A stretch of 64,000 nt of DNA, taken from Musa acuminata AAA Group (lineage: Eukaryota; Streptophyta; Magnoliopsida; Zingiberales; Musaceae). This document shows, in pieces, positions 26,501 to 37,691 of the stretch. Where the stretch lies: NCBI RefSeq assembly GCF_036884655.1, contig NC_088356.1, positions 12,789,001-12,853,000 of the forward strand, in the 5' to 3' direction. The stretch's first letter is position 1; every line of letters starts with the position of its first letter. The notes under the pieces were generated by a model. That model worked only from the letters and a program-made list of their open reading frames with translations. It searched no databases and was not told the origin of the DNA. Both the position numbers and the translations under genes were made by a program.

Positions 26501-29500
26501 GCTTGATTGAATGCCTACTTTTTTGTGATTGAACTCAATATATGTTCAGCAGTTGGCTTATGGTTTTGGGCAACTCATATGAATTTACATTTATACGTTT
26601 TATTGTATAATCATGCACATTGTCTTTTGCTGCTCAGGATCACCCTCCTAAACCAAAAGCCATATTGAGTTGCGGAGAAGCTGCAACTGAACTATAAAAT
26701 ATATGCTAAATTGTCTTAATACAAGGTGACAATGGAAAGGTGTTATGCGTGATTTTGACAATGAACTTGGATATCCTGAATATAAGATTTGAAATTCTGT
26801 GGAATTGTTCATTGCAAGTGCAGCTTGCACCCTTCCAAGAATACTTTAGGCCTTGGAAGTCCCTTGATTTTTGCAAATGGAGGCATCTTTAGGCCAGTGT
26901 GAATTGGGATACAATCTTGTTAGTTATGTTAACTGATTCTTTGTCATTCATCTTTTCTTTTCGTCAGATATGGTCATTACTATTCTTGTGCTAGAAGAGC
27001 TTGTGACTTGTCCTGCATGTATTATCAGCCTTCTGAACAAAGATGCATTGTACATGAGTTTTTTTCCAAGCATCCGGGAAAAAGCTCACTTGACTGATCA
27101 TGGTAATAGCAATATAGACACCCTCCCACCACCCACCCACGCACATAGATGTACATAATGTTTATAGAATCTTATATTTATAAAATTTAAGGATAAAATC
27201 ATTTGTATGTTATTTTGAAGAGAAATAACATACAAATGTATTTTTCTGACCACACGAGAGATTGTATAGGTAATCTAATGTTATTTTGACATTGTTGATC
27301 TAAGAGCTTATTAGATTCAGTGATTTCAAAAGGCGCTCGAGCGAGGCGAGGCTCGAGCGCCTCATTTAATGTCCAAGCGGCGCGCTTCAAAGAGGCGTCG
27401 CTTGGGCGCTCGCCCGAGCCCAGGCGTCGGGTGCTTCGGGTGAGCGTCCGGTTTAAACCAAGCGACTGAACCACCTTTTCAGGTCTGGTTTGGTCGTATT
27501 TGCGTTAGATGGTTTGAAGCCTCCTCCTCGGGACTTCCCCTAACCCCAACATTACTCGCGATTCCGCCACCGACATTTCCTCTCTGCTGTCGCTGCTGTT
27601 GCCTCTGCCTATCGCTGCCGCTGCTCTCTGCTGCCACTGTCGCTGTCGCTGCCGCTACTCTCTGTTATCGTTGCCACTGTTGCTACCTCTCTCTGCTGTC
27701 GCCCGTTGCTACTGCCGCTCTCTGCTACTGCCCGATGTCACTATCGCTGTCGTTGTCGCTGCCACCTGCTGCTGTTGCTCTCAAACAATAGCCTCCTGTC
27801 CACGATTGAGTTCTCACCGTGACTCAGCTTCTCACCTCGGTCTCCTCACACTCTACTGTTAACAATAGAGAATATTTTAAGATATTAAAATATATTTTAA
27901 TATTTTAAAATATTTATATATATATTTTTTAATATTTTAGAGCATCGCGCTTCACTCGGGCGAGCACCTGGACGAGCGCCTAGCGTCTCAGGTATTTTGG
28001 GACCTTGGCGTCTTTTGGCACCTAACGCTTTTTAAATCACTGATCAGATTTTGTTTTCATTGGCCTCGTTGAAGAACTTAGATCCACAAAGGCATTCTCT
28101 TGGCTAGAATATTTTTCGTTTGTACTGCCGCTGCATTGGCATCATAAACTGATCCATCAGAAAGTGGTATTAACCCAATGGAAACATTAGGCACGTCCAA
28201 AGTCATTCAAGAAGAGTGTCTCCATCCAGATTTGCAATCTTATTTATCATGTTTCTTGCTGGTTAATATTTGCTGATCAACATTATGTTTTTCTTTATAA
28301 TTGACAAATTATTGGAAGAAGTCTTGCTGCCACTTTTTGTACATCTAGCATAGGGTCAGCAGTTTTCCTTTTTTCTGTAATTCTTCAAATTGTCGATCAT
28401 TACAGTTATCTGAATTGTCCTTTGTCCATCGTTCAAGAAAAGAACTTTTTTCTTCAACTGCCTATTTAACATGATTGCTTTACTATTGTTGAAACTTCCA
28501 GAGATTTCACGAACCCTTTTGTGGAACAAGCCATTCAGTATGCCATAACTGCCTCCAAGGTGATACTTGTTGATGAGAGCAAGAAGGATAAATTACAAAG
28601 ACTACTTCTACAAGGTAGTTTCATTGTATCATTTACATTTTCTTTTAGTTCCCCCACTTATACGTTCATTAATATTAATTATGCTCATATCTGCATTTGT
28701 ATTTATATTTTCCATATTCAATGTAGGTCTTGATATTACAATATTAGGTGCCAATGATTTCTATTCTTATCGAAACCAGGTAATCATCCTTTTTTTTATA
28801 CAAAAGCTTTCTTTGTTTGCATGTGTGCTGATTGTCATATTTCCTTGACACATGATTGTTATATTCTATTTACTGGTCTGCCTTGTAAGTTGCTATATTG
28901 CCATTTCGATGTTCAAGCCATAACTGTCAATCTTATTATGTCATGCTGTTTTACTTGATGACTGTTTAACAATTAAGAAAACTAAACTGTATCTCATTCT
29001 GTTATCAGATCGAAGCACACGGCTTACCTTTGACTACAGATGCACTGGCTTCACTTCCTCCCTTTTCCTTGATTACATTTAATTCAGAAGCTCCTAATGG
29101 AGTGGCTACTGGAGAGAAATGCAAACCTGAGGTTGCAAAAACTGGACTTGGTTCATCAGCTGCAATGACTGCATCAGTTGTTGCAGCATTACTTCACTAC
29201 CTTGGGGTTGTTAGCCTCCCATTATCAGAAAAAAGTTTGGGTCATGGGAATGCAGCTAATTCAGATCTTGATTTGGTACACATTATAGCTCAAAGTGCTC
29301 ATTGTATAGCTCAAGGCAAAATTGGCAGTGGTTTTGACATCAGTGCTGCTGTCTATGGCAGTCAACAATATGTCAGATTTTCTCCTGCAGTTCTTTCCTC
29401 TGCTCAGGTTTCTTCACTATTGTGCCATCTTTCTTTCTAATTGATATAAATGTGGTTCCTATGTATAGCTGTTCCATATAAATTCTGTTTACTTGTTTGG

Positions 29501-32500
29501 AAACTTCTTGGTTCTGGGCATACTAGTTATATCATCACTGGAGCAGTTGCTAAAAACTTTAGTAGTATAAAAAGTAATTCTTGATTGTATGAGATCAATG
29601 TCTTTTATTCTGAGGAAGACGTAATTTGGATGTTCTACATATTTTTCCCTTAAATGTGCTTAATTTTGCTTTTTTGTTGGTGTCTGCTGTTTGATCTAGA
29701 TTACAAGATGAGACATAATTAAGGCACTAATATGTTTTCAGCTTCTAAATCTTAATTGAAGATCAATTTATGTTGACAAAAAAGTCAGAACCTTAATTTA
29801 TTGATAAAGAGATTTATTACTTAGAGTTATCTTATTATGAATTTACAGGTAACTGGAGAAAAGCATTTGCTGGATGTAGTCATTGATATTTTGCAAGCAA
29901 AATGGGATCATGACAAGTCTCATTTCTCCTTACCTCCACTTATGACCCTTGTAAGCCTACAACTTCCTTGACGCCTTCGACTAATCAACTATGTGACGTT
30001 TCCCAATTGATAAAAAGTCGTGATAAATTTTTTCTAGCATTCTTCCTTTGGGAATGTGCTTGGAAAGTTTTTTTTTTTTTTCCACAATGATGAGTTGAAA
30101 TGTCAAGGAACAATATGTATTTTTAGCATATTTTTTATTGTACATCTTCATGTTAATTATGCTGGTTCCTTTGAGATTATCTTGTGAGTTAGGTTATTTT
30201 GTCCAAAGCTTCTTGATTTTCTCTGTATCTGTATTTTATTAGGCATTATATGAACTTTTTATGTGGTTAAATTGTCATGTCAGCTACTAGGGGAACCTGG
30301 CACTGGAGGTTCATCTACCCCCTCGATGGTTGGCTCTGTGAAGCAGTGGCAAAAGTCTGATCCTCAGAAGTCCCAAGAAACATGGAAAAGAATTGCATCT
30401 GCCAATTCAATGCTTGAGGAGCAATTAAAAAATTTAAGCAAGCTAGCAGCGGATTACTGGGATGCATACAGCCATATTATCAGCAGCTGCAGCCGGCATG
30501 CCCATGGAATGGTATTTAGTAACTTCTTACATCGTGCATTCACTTGTTAAATGAAAACCGAATTAACAGAAAATGGTAACTGAAAAGAATGATGCATATC
30601 TTTTAACCCAATTCATGTAAATAGGAACCCTGCTTCTGTTCCTGAATGCAGAGTCTTCTAACATTTGATTTCCGGAAAAGAACAGTTAAGGAAGGAATAG
30701 TTAAAGACAAACATGTCCCAATTATGACAAATTAGCAGTTATGGTTGGAGCTCGATGATTTATTCATGGTATTAGAGTCAAGAAACCCAAGCAACCACAA
30801 GCTAGAGCATGATTAGTGCTGACCATGGGACATTATGGTGCTGTGGTTCTGATTGGAGTTAGAAGTCTGACAAGGATGTCTTAAGAGCAAGAAGAACATG
30901 CAGATTTGTATTAGCATTGGAATTGGCGTTGCCATTTGCATGCATTTAATATCCATTAAATACATGTATGAAAGATTTTTGAATATTTATATGATCAACT
31001 AATAAAAATGAAAAACACTTTTATTTCTCAGTATATAACATTTTTATATTCATGACAAGTTTTAAAATTTATGTTTACTGACATCTTTTCCTATTTCTCT
31101 TTAGAATATAAGCCCTCAATCATTGAAATTTCTCTTTGGACACAAAGAAAAGCTTAAAGCTTGTAGATTTTTCCTGGAGATTTTTAATATTTTAATATTC
31201 ATGGCAAGTTTGAAAATCTATGTTTTTCTTGTGTGAACATTTTTCCTGTTTCTTTCGAGAATATAGATTTCTGAATGTCATCTTGCATCATAGATTTTTC
31301 TCTTTTATTCATAAATAATTTTCATATCCCTAAGAGATAGGCAATTTTTGGTCCAAAAAGATAGTATAAATTATATAAGATATTATAATCTTTTGGAGCA
31401 TCAGAGTCAGTGCATCAATCTATTTGGTGAAGTGTTACTTGCTGTGAAATACATGTCAATTTTCTATGATTGTTGTGTTTTAATTATGTTTTCTACAGAA
31501 TTTCTGTTACCTCTCTTTTTGTTTATGGTGAATCATCCTAATATAAAAGAACCTATACTTGTCCAGTGGATGCAGCTTGTTAATGATCAATATCAAGAAT
31601 TTGTCGTCAAGTCATTGATAGGAGCAAGAAATGCTTTTCTAGAGATCAGGCTTCATATGCGAGAAATGGGCAAGGCAGCTGGTGTTCCTGTAAGTTTATT
31701 TTGTTCCAAGTCTCATTATGGGTTTTCTTCAGGACAAATCTTCTAGGTTTTTGTTATTATGTAGTTTATATTGGAGAATAAAACGACTTAATTACTTGTT
31801 AAGACAGTTTATTGCTAAGATATATGGTGCTACCTGCAGTAACTTGTGGAATGTAATTCAGATTTGTTCCAACTAGACAAGGCATGCCTGTGAGCTCTTA
31901 ACAAGTTTGTTAAGGCTTACAGGATCTTGTGGAAGTTTGGTCCAGTGTTTAGAATATTCTGAGAGAGCTGTGCTCAGGCTGGACACGAAACGTTTCTGGT
32001 TGTAGAAATTAAAAACTCATTGCCTGTTGAGTTTCAGCCTGATAACATGATTTTAAGCTATTTTAGAATTTATATTGATTGTCCTTTGCCTGCTTAATTC
32101 AAATGGTACTGTAGCATTTCATGAATGGTATCGCTTCAGTAATTCAACTGAATGCCTGCCCAATTCAACTAGGTATCTTTTGATATAGGATAAGATGAGA
32201 AAAAATCATTTAAGATTGTATGAGACCTTCAGATGCAGTAATCAGAAGAGGTGAAATGATTAATATTAGTGACACGAGAAAAGATAGAAGAAGAGCTAAA
32301 AGGACTTTAATAAAAACTATAAATAAAGATTTAAATACTTCAAACTTAACTAAATATACAACTTTTTACAAATCTCAGTGACGGCAAAAGATTTATGTAG
32401 CCGACCCCAGAGAATTCAGACTTACGGCTTTGTTGTTGTTGTTGTTATTGTATAACCTTTTTATGAATGATCTATCTTTTTACAAGGCAGACTTGATTCG

Positions 32501-34418
32501 TAAACTTATCATCAATGTTCTATGTAATGAATTAAATAGGCTCAGGGAGCAATTTTATATCTTAGGAAATTTTTTTTGTGCTATAGAAAGTTCTGTATAT
32601 ATGCAATTACAAAGAAGAAGCTTTAAATTGCTCTCTTCGGTCAAGTGCATGTATCTCGGTAACAAAGACGTGCTAGATCACTCATCGTGGATCCTCATGT
32701 CTTAGGCCCCGCTGCACCTCTAAAGCTAGTTGGTTCTGACAGTATGAAAATTTATGTAAAGTCAGTTGAGAAGGCGATATGCCACTTAATGGGGAGATTA
32801 TCTATCATCAGAACTGCACTCACAAAATCAGTTGATATTTGTGAACAAGTTCCTTTCCTATGATCCATATGTAACATACTTCGCTATTGAAGCATATCAA
32901 ACAGTGATATCTACAAGTGTAAGCAACTTTTTGGAGAGGTCATTTTTTTTTTGTTGGTCCAGAGTTCGCGGTGGTGGAGGAACCGGATCGGAAAAAAGAG
33001 GGATTCTAGTTGTAAGATCTCATTCAAAGAGAAAGATAGCTAATATTTGGAGTTTCTTTTTTTATCCTATACGGATGATCCAATCCACAAGGACCATGAT
33101 TGGGAATTGTTTGATCGTCTTTCTCCGAGGAAGAAACGAAACATAATCAACTTGAATTTAGAACAGCTATTCAAAATCTTAGGGAAAGACTTGATTTGTT
33201 ATCTCATGTCTGTTTTTCGTGAAAAAAGACCAATCGAAGGGGAGGGTTTCTTCAAACAACAAGGAGCTGAGGCAACTATTCAGTCAAATGATATTGAGCA
33301 TGTTTCCCATGTCTTCTCGAGAAACAAGTGGGGTATTTCTTTGCAAAATTGTGTTCAATTTCATATGTGGCAATTCTGCTGAGATCTCTTCGGTAGTTGG
33401 GGGAAGAATCAGCACGAATCGGATTTTTTGAGGAACGTATCGAGAGAGAATTTGATTCGGTTAGACAATGTGTGGTTGGTAAACAAGGATCATTGTTCGG
33501 TTTTATATGATGTGAGGGTTGGTTCTGGTTAACTATTGTTTGACAATCACCCTTTCTTTTCGTCACATGGTTTTTATATTATGTGATCATTCTTTGGAAT
33601 GCATGACAAAAGGAACTTGTATGAATTCTATAGAGTACCCATTGATGCAATTAAACTGTTATGTAATTATAGAATTTATGTTATTCTTGGCTGATTAGTT
33701 TAGATTAGCTCATAGTGGAGTCACTCGGACTTGAACACAGAAATTTTCCTTTTGGCTCTTGCAAGACCTGTTTGTGGTGATATCTTCGATATGATCTTGT
33801 TCTTTTTTTTCTTCCCGATCTTGTATGTCTGAGCAAAACACGCGATGCAATCTACTTGTAACCTTAAAACAAAATACCAAATAATAATAAACACCTAAGC
33901 ATTAGATGTTCTTGGTTTTGCAATAATGACTACAGCTAAGGTGTATTCTAAGAACAATTGCATCCAACGGATTCATGACACATTCTCTTGCTTGCATTAG
34001 AATATCATCGGTGATCATATTGTGGAGTTAGTCATTTGCATTTCTAAATGCTGGTAGTTGGCAAATCGTAAGTTGTCAGTAAATTGTCCATCTTGTCTGG
34101 TCTCTTTAATGTAAGTATCGTGTCTTCATTTTCTTTTTCTTAATTGTGTAGATCGAACCAGAATCACAAACCCGACTTCTGGATGCCACTATGAATTTGG
34201 ATGGGGTTTTGTTGGCGGGGGTTCCTGGAGCAGGTGGTTTCGATGCAGTTTTTGCTATAATTCTTGGAGACGCCAGCGATTCAGTAGGCAAAACTTGGAG
34301 CTCACATGGTGTTTTGCCCCTTTTGGTGAAAGAAGATCCACGTGGTGTGTCATTGGAAAGTGGTGACCCAAGAGTTAAACAAGTGTCAACTGCAGTTTCT
34401 GGATTGAGGCTTGGATGA
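23593..34418 (+). CDS. PMK: Phosphomevalonate kinase (GHMP kinase family)
   Basis: Phosphorylates mevalonate-5-phosphate with ATP to mevalonate-5-diphosphate in the isoprenoid (mevalonate) pathway. Ten coding exons join in phase to 513 residues (Arabidopsis about 505): 23593-23600, 23752-23902, 26397-26494, 28502-28614, 28727-28779, 29009-29407, 29849-29950, 30284-30511, 31567-31689 and 34152-34418. The start is chosen because ATG GAA GT joins across a GTGAGT donor to give [11 protein letters not shown], the family's N-terminus. Visible motifs: [16 protein letters not shown] at the N-terminus; KTGLGSSAA at 185-193, the GHMP glycine/serine ATP loop; [15 protein letters not shown]; and the C-terminal [13 protein letters not shown] glycine-rich motif. 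Intron 3 (26495-28501) begins with GC instead of GT. Introns 2, 3 and 9 hold transposon and plastid insertions. The frame is intact, so the gene is probably functional. Confidence 0.94.
24590..24960 (-). mobile_element. Possible RTE-type LINE 3'-end remnant in PMK intron 2
   Basis: A run of AAC trinucleotides followed by a CCCAACTATTCGGGTTAGCTA sequence resembles the inverted conserved 3' tail of plant RTE LINEs and derived SINEs. The TTTGAACATGCACATACCATC stretch near 24890 resembles sequence a little upstream in the same elements. Strongly decayed; no coding remains. Confidence 0.35.
25175..25893. mobile_element. Harbinger/Tourist-like element in PMK intron 2
   Basis: TTA is duplicated on both sides (25172-25174 and 25894-25896). 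The termini are imperfect inverted repeats, GAGTGTGTTTTGGAACACAT on the left and GGGTCCGTTTGGAAACACAT read inward from the right, with 17 of 23 bases matching. The TTA target duplication and the GTTTGGAA-type ends are typical of PIF/Harbinger elements. About 719 bases, AT-rich, no transposase, so non-autonomous. Confidence 0.55.
27318..28042. mobile_element. Non-autonomous hAT element in PMK intron 3
   Basis: Terminal inverted repeats start CAGTGATT at the left and end AATCACTG at the right. GC-rich GCGCTCG-type subterminal repeats lie at both ends. The flanking 8-bp duplication is ATTAGATT (27310-27317) and ATCAGATT (28043-28050), 7 of 8 matching. Ends and subterminal motifs are shared with the 3.6-kb hAT element at 45609-49205. 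The 725-bp copy keeps a CT-rich, CTGCTG-like inner part but no transposase, so it looks like an internal-deletion derivative. The 87-codon frame at 27599-27862 is repeat composition, not a gene. Confidence 0.88.
32180..32455 (+). mobile_element. RTE-type LINE 3'-end remnant in PMK intron 9
   Basis: Ends in a GTAGCCGACCCCAGAGAAT sequence, then ACGGCTTTG and a (TTG)n tail, the conserved 3' terminus of plant RTE LINEs. The preceding purine-rich 200 bases are consistent with the decayed end of the reverse-transcriptase reading frame. The 5' limit is uncertain. Confidence 0.5.
32961..33491 (+). mobile_element. ycf2: Nuclear copy of plastid DNA (ycf2 5' region) in PMK intron 9
   Basis: Translation in two frames gives unmistakable plastid Ycf2 N-terminal sequence: an [17 protein letters not shown] start, then [40 protein letters not shown] and [17 protein letters not shown], then a [19 protein letters not shown] end. 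About 530 bases were transferred. The copy has lost roughly ten codons relative to the plastid gene I remember (after SCKIS), carries frameshifts and stops and many substitutions, and stops resembling ycf2 after the VNKDH codons near 33491. It is a dead NUPT in the same direction as PMK. Confidence 0.88.
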
Positions 34419-34508
34419 TCGAGTTGCCCTTATTATTGTTGAGGCATATCAATATTCCGAACAACATCTAAACATTGTTGTATTATTATTGTTATACCAT
34501 ATATCAGA

Positions 34509-34550
<42 letters not shown>

Positions 34551-34907
34551 TAAAAGTATTCTGTCCGTGGAGGCCAGATTTTCTATGTTTGAGAAAAGTT
34601 TGTTTAGTATTTTTCCACCATCAGGGTAATATGGAGCAGTGGGTTTTTTACTGAAATCCCTAATTGACACCTTCATGTTGCAGCAGCAGCATACAGCAAG
34701 CAGCACGACTCATGAGGTAGAGAAAAAAGATTGCCAAAACAAAATAGCAAGGGTAATTTGTTTTGTCGTCATGTATAATTAATTATCTATCTCGAGAGAG
34801 AGACATTATTGGTTAAGAATAAGAGTCTTTTATTTTTTTTGACAGGAGAAAGGAGTGGACGTCGACCGCTGCTCTGCTCCTCTGCTCTGCTGCCTCCCGT
34901 GTTTCCT
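34419..34907. other. PMK and PPR convergent 3' flanks
   Basis: The shared 3' region of two convergent genes. A (GA)n tract at 34512-34546 lies about 100 bases after the PMK stop. No gene. Confidence 0.6.
34512..34546. repeat. (GA)n microsatellite in the probable PMK 3' UTR
   Basis: About 17 GA units, roughly 95 bases after the PMK stop codon. Confidence 0.9.
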
Positions 34908-36704
34908 TCACCAGTGATCTCCACACGTGCATGCCCCTTGCCTGAAGCAGTGGAATCGGTTTCGATCCCTGACCATGATCTCCCGCTCGAAGATTGTCGA
35001 TACGAGTGCGGTGTAGGTATGGCATTCCTTCCCCATTCTCAGGTTGGTTATTATGCGGATCGGACTTCCCTGGCTCGTATTCAGCAGAGCGAAGGCGATG
35101 GCAAGCTTATGACTCTCTGCACCACCAACCATCCGCCTCTTCTCTTCCGGTGTGTAACCCTCCAACCGCAGCTGCCACTCCATCTGATACGCCATCTCGT
35201 ACACTTGACGCCTCTGCGGATGCCTCTTATCGTTTGAAACAAAGGTGTGCATCTTGCCCTTCACTTCTACCCTGCTGTATCCTGGGGCCTGCACCAGCCC
35301 TCGGTCCACCATTTCTCTTCTTGTCATCGCTGCGTCGCTCCATCTTTTAGCTTCGGCATACATGTTCGACAGATTTATGTAGTCTCCGCTGTTACGAGCA
35401 TTCAACTCCTCGAGATTCCTACTGGCGCGCTCAGCCACCTCCAGCTCTCCGTGCGTCTTGCAGGCACTCAGCAGGCACCGCCAGGCCGCTTCCGTCTGCG
35501 CCGCCGGCATGCTCTCCATCAGCTCATATGCCTCTCTCAGCTTCCCGGCGCGGGCCATGAGGTCTATCACGCACCCGTAATGCTGAGGGCTGGGCGGGAT
35601 GCGATGCTCGACCCTCATGCGATCGAAGCAGCGGAGCCCCTCATCGAGCAGCCCCGCATGACTGCAAGCGCTCAGAACTCCGACATAGATGGCCTCGTCT
35701 GGTTCGTGGCCTCCGTGGAGCATGTCTGAGAAAACCTGCAGCGCTCTTTCGCCTTCCCCGTGCATCGCCAACCCTGAAATCACGACGCTGTACGTCCACG
35801 TGTTCTTCTCGGACATCGTCTCGAAGATGGCAATTCCTTTCTCGAGGCATCCGCAGCTGATGTACATATCGATCAACGAAGTCTGCACGACGACATTAAG
35901 TCCGGTAAACCTCCTGAGCAAGGAACAGTGGATGCTTCTCCCCGTACCATACGCGCCCAAATTCTTGGACGAGGAGAGGGCACTGACCATGGAGCTCTCG
36001 TCAGCCCGCAGGCCTTGTCTCGTCATCATCGCGAAGATCTCCAGGCATTTGCCCCACAACCCCATTCTGGTGTGAGCCGCCGTCAGGGCGCTCCAGGAGA
36101 CGACGGTCCTGCAGGAGCCCATTTGCTCGAACGCCCTGCAAGATCGTTCGACCTCGCCGCACTTGCCATACATGTTGATCAGACTGTTCTGGACGAAAAC
36201 GTCGCACTGGAATCCATGCTTTGCTGCATGCCCGTGGATCTGCAATCCTTGTGCAAGAGCTGACAGCTGAGAACATGCCTTGAGCACCAACGGAAACGTG
36301 AAATTGTCCGGCTCCACGTCCCTCCGCAGCATTTCCGGGTAAAAGAGGAGTGCTCCCTGTGGATCACCGTGGACAAGCGAGCCTCTGATCATGGTGTTGA
36401 AATCGAACGTTCCGGGGTCGTCGAGCCCCAGGAAGATTGAGCGGGCGTAGTCCATGCTGCCCCATTCGGACAAGCTGCAGGCCAGAAGAAGATCCCCGGC
36501 GTGGCGGGGAACGCGATCCAGTCCGAGCTTAATGAACCGAGCATGGAGCTTTTTGAAATCTTCCATGGTTTTGACCTGGTGCGGTGGGGGGAGGCACGAC
36601 AACGGCTCCCTCGGCCGATGTTCCGAAACATGGGACGCGGGGTTCCGTGATGGTGGTGGCGGGATGAACGGTTGGGTCTGATGAAGGGCTAAACCTCCTA
36701 CCAT
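34908..36704 (-). CDS. PLS-class pentatricopeptide repeat protein with DYW domain (At1g31920-like)
   Basis: An intronless 598-residue protein of the PPR family, which binds organellar RNA. The N-terminus is proline/serine-rich and could be an organelle-targeting peptide. PPR motifs run from about 80 to 480, including DPGTFDFNTMIRG, DVFQCDVFVQNSLINMYGK-type and NTWTYSVVISGLAMHGEGE stretches in the P-L-S order. E and E+ segments follow, then a DYW domain at about 505-598 ending CTCGDHW. The whole resembles the Arabidopsis At1g31920 (PCMP-H11) sequence I remember. The deaminase sites are degraded: the usual HxE reads ESH at 530-532, and the first Cys of the CxxCH zinc site is Gly at 558 (MGKECH), while the second Cys and the CxC near the end are kept. 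Editing by this domain itself is therefore unlikely. ATG 36704 is the only sensible start. Confidence 0.93.
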   Translation of the reverse strand: MVGGLALHQTQPFIPPPPSRNPASHVSEHRPREPLSCLPPPHQVKTMEDFKKLHARFIKLGLDRVPRHAGDLLLACSLSEWGSMDYARSIFLGLDDPGTFDFNTMIRGSLVHGDPQGALLFYPEMLRRDVEPDNFTFPLVLKACSQLSALAQGLQIHGHAAKHGFQCDVFVQNSLINMYGKCGEVERSCRAFEQMGSCRTVVSWSALTAAHTRMGLWGKCLEIFAMMTRQGLRADESSMVSALSSSKNLGAYGTGRSIHCSLLRRFTGLNVVVQTSLIDMYISCGCLEKGIAIFETMSEKNTWTYSVVISGLAMHGEGERALQVFSDMLHGGHEPDEAIYVGVLSACSHAGLLDEGLRCFDRMRVEHRIPPSPQHYGCVIDLMARAGKLREAYELMESMPAAQTEAAWRCLLSACKTHGELEVAERASRNLEELNARNSGDYINLSNMYAEAKRWSDAAMTRREMVDRGLVQAPGYSRVEVKGKMHTFVSNDKRHPQRRQVYEMAYQMEWQLRLEGYTPEEKRRMVGGAESHKLAIAFALLNTSQGSPIRIITNLRMGKECHTYTALVSTIFEREIMVRDRNRFHCFRQGACTCGDHW

Positions 36705-37320
36705 TTTTAATCGTGAAATTGATGGATAGAGCGATTAACACAACGCGAGACCGCTACTCCTCTATCTATCGTCGCAGAGCAGTTGCCCGAGTTTTGTGCA
36801 ATGAAGGAGCCGCAGACATAACTGGTCATTCATCAACTTGGAAGAAGCTCTTCTAATTGATGGGCAAGTAAACAAGGCACACGATGGAGAACTTTGAAGC
36901 GGGAGAAGAAGCCACGCCAAGGGAGTGGGCCGTCATCTTCCCCGCGAGGGTGGAGGCTCGGCCATCCCCCGGCATTGACCATAAGGCAAAGAGCGGCGGG
37001 GAGTTGGCTCCTATTTTCTGAGGCTCTCGACGCTTCGAGTCGTTCGAAGAGGGGGAACTCCTCCAGGTGGTGAAAATGAAACCGGATAAGGTTGGGGACG
37101 GGAGACAGATTAAGGCCCCACCCATCCATGCATCGCCGGCCATCTCATTGGAGGATTGAGATCTTCAAGCTGATGTTTGTCGGATCCCCAGACCGATGAT
37201 TGGGGTGCATAACCATCGTCCACCATCCAGTCGCCTTCCACAGTATCTCACCATTTTAGTCCCCTAATTCCATGCCCACGCATGCTACGTGCTAATATAA
37301 TCCTACTAAATATTATCACG

Positions 37321-37323
<3 letters not shown>

Positions 37324-37365
<42 letters not shown>
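37324..37365. repeat. (TA)n microsatellite
   Basis: About 21 TA units. Confidence 0.9.
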
Positions 37366-37369
<4 letters not shown>

Positions 37370-37429
37370 CTGCTTTACATTTCTTCTATTAAAACAGAAT
37401 CAAACTATTTTTTTTCCTCGATTATCATA

Positions 37430-37644
37430 TCTGTTCACCGCCGGTCGCAATAAGATAACGAAGATTTGTTACTTCTGTCACAGTTGAGGCACCCGGTGGA
37501 ATTCGGAAAGTTCACCGAGGCATATCCAGATCGTCTTCCAAGTTGGTGTTCGGGTGTCGGGTCGAGTCTCGCAGACCGGACGTCGAAGATCTGAATGCCC
37601 CCCGGTATCGTTACCGCTTCCCACTGCTGGCATGAACTACCGTC

Positions 37645-37691
<47 letters not shown>

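Noticed and set aside
27318..27480. GC-rich repeats considered as a possible CRISPR-like or regulatory array
   Set aside because: Terminal inverted repeats and target duplication show it is the end of a hAT element; CRISPR is not expected in a plant nucleus.
27599..27862. 87-codon Cys/Leu-rich frame in PMK intron 3
   Set aside because: A product of CTG/CTC-rich sequence inside the hAT derivative.
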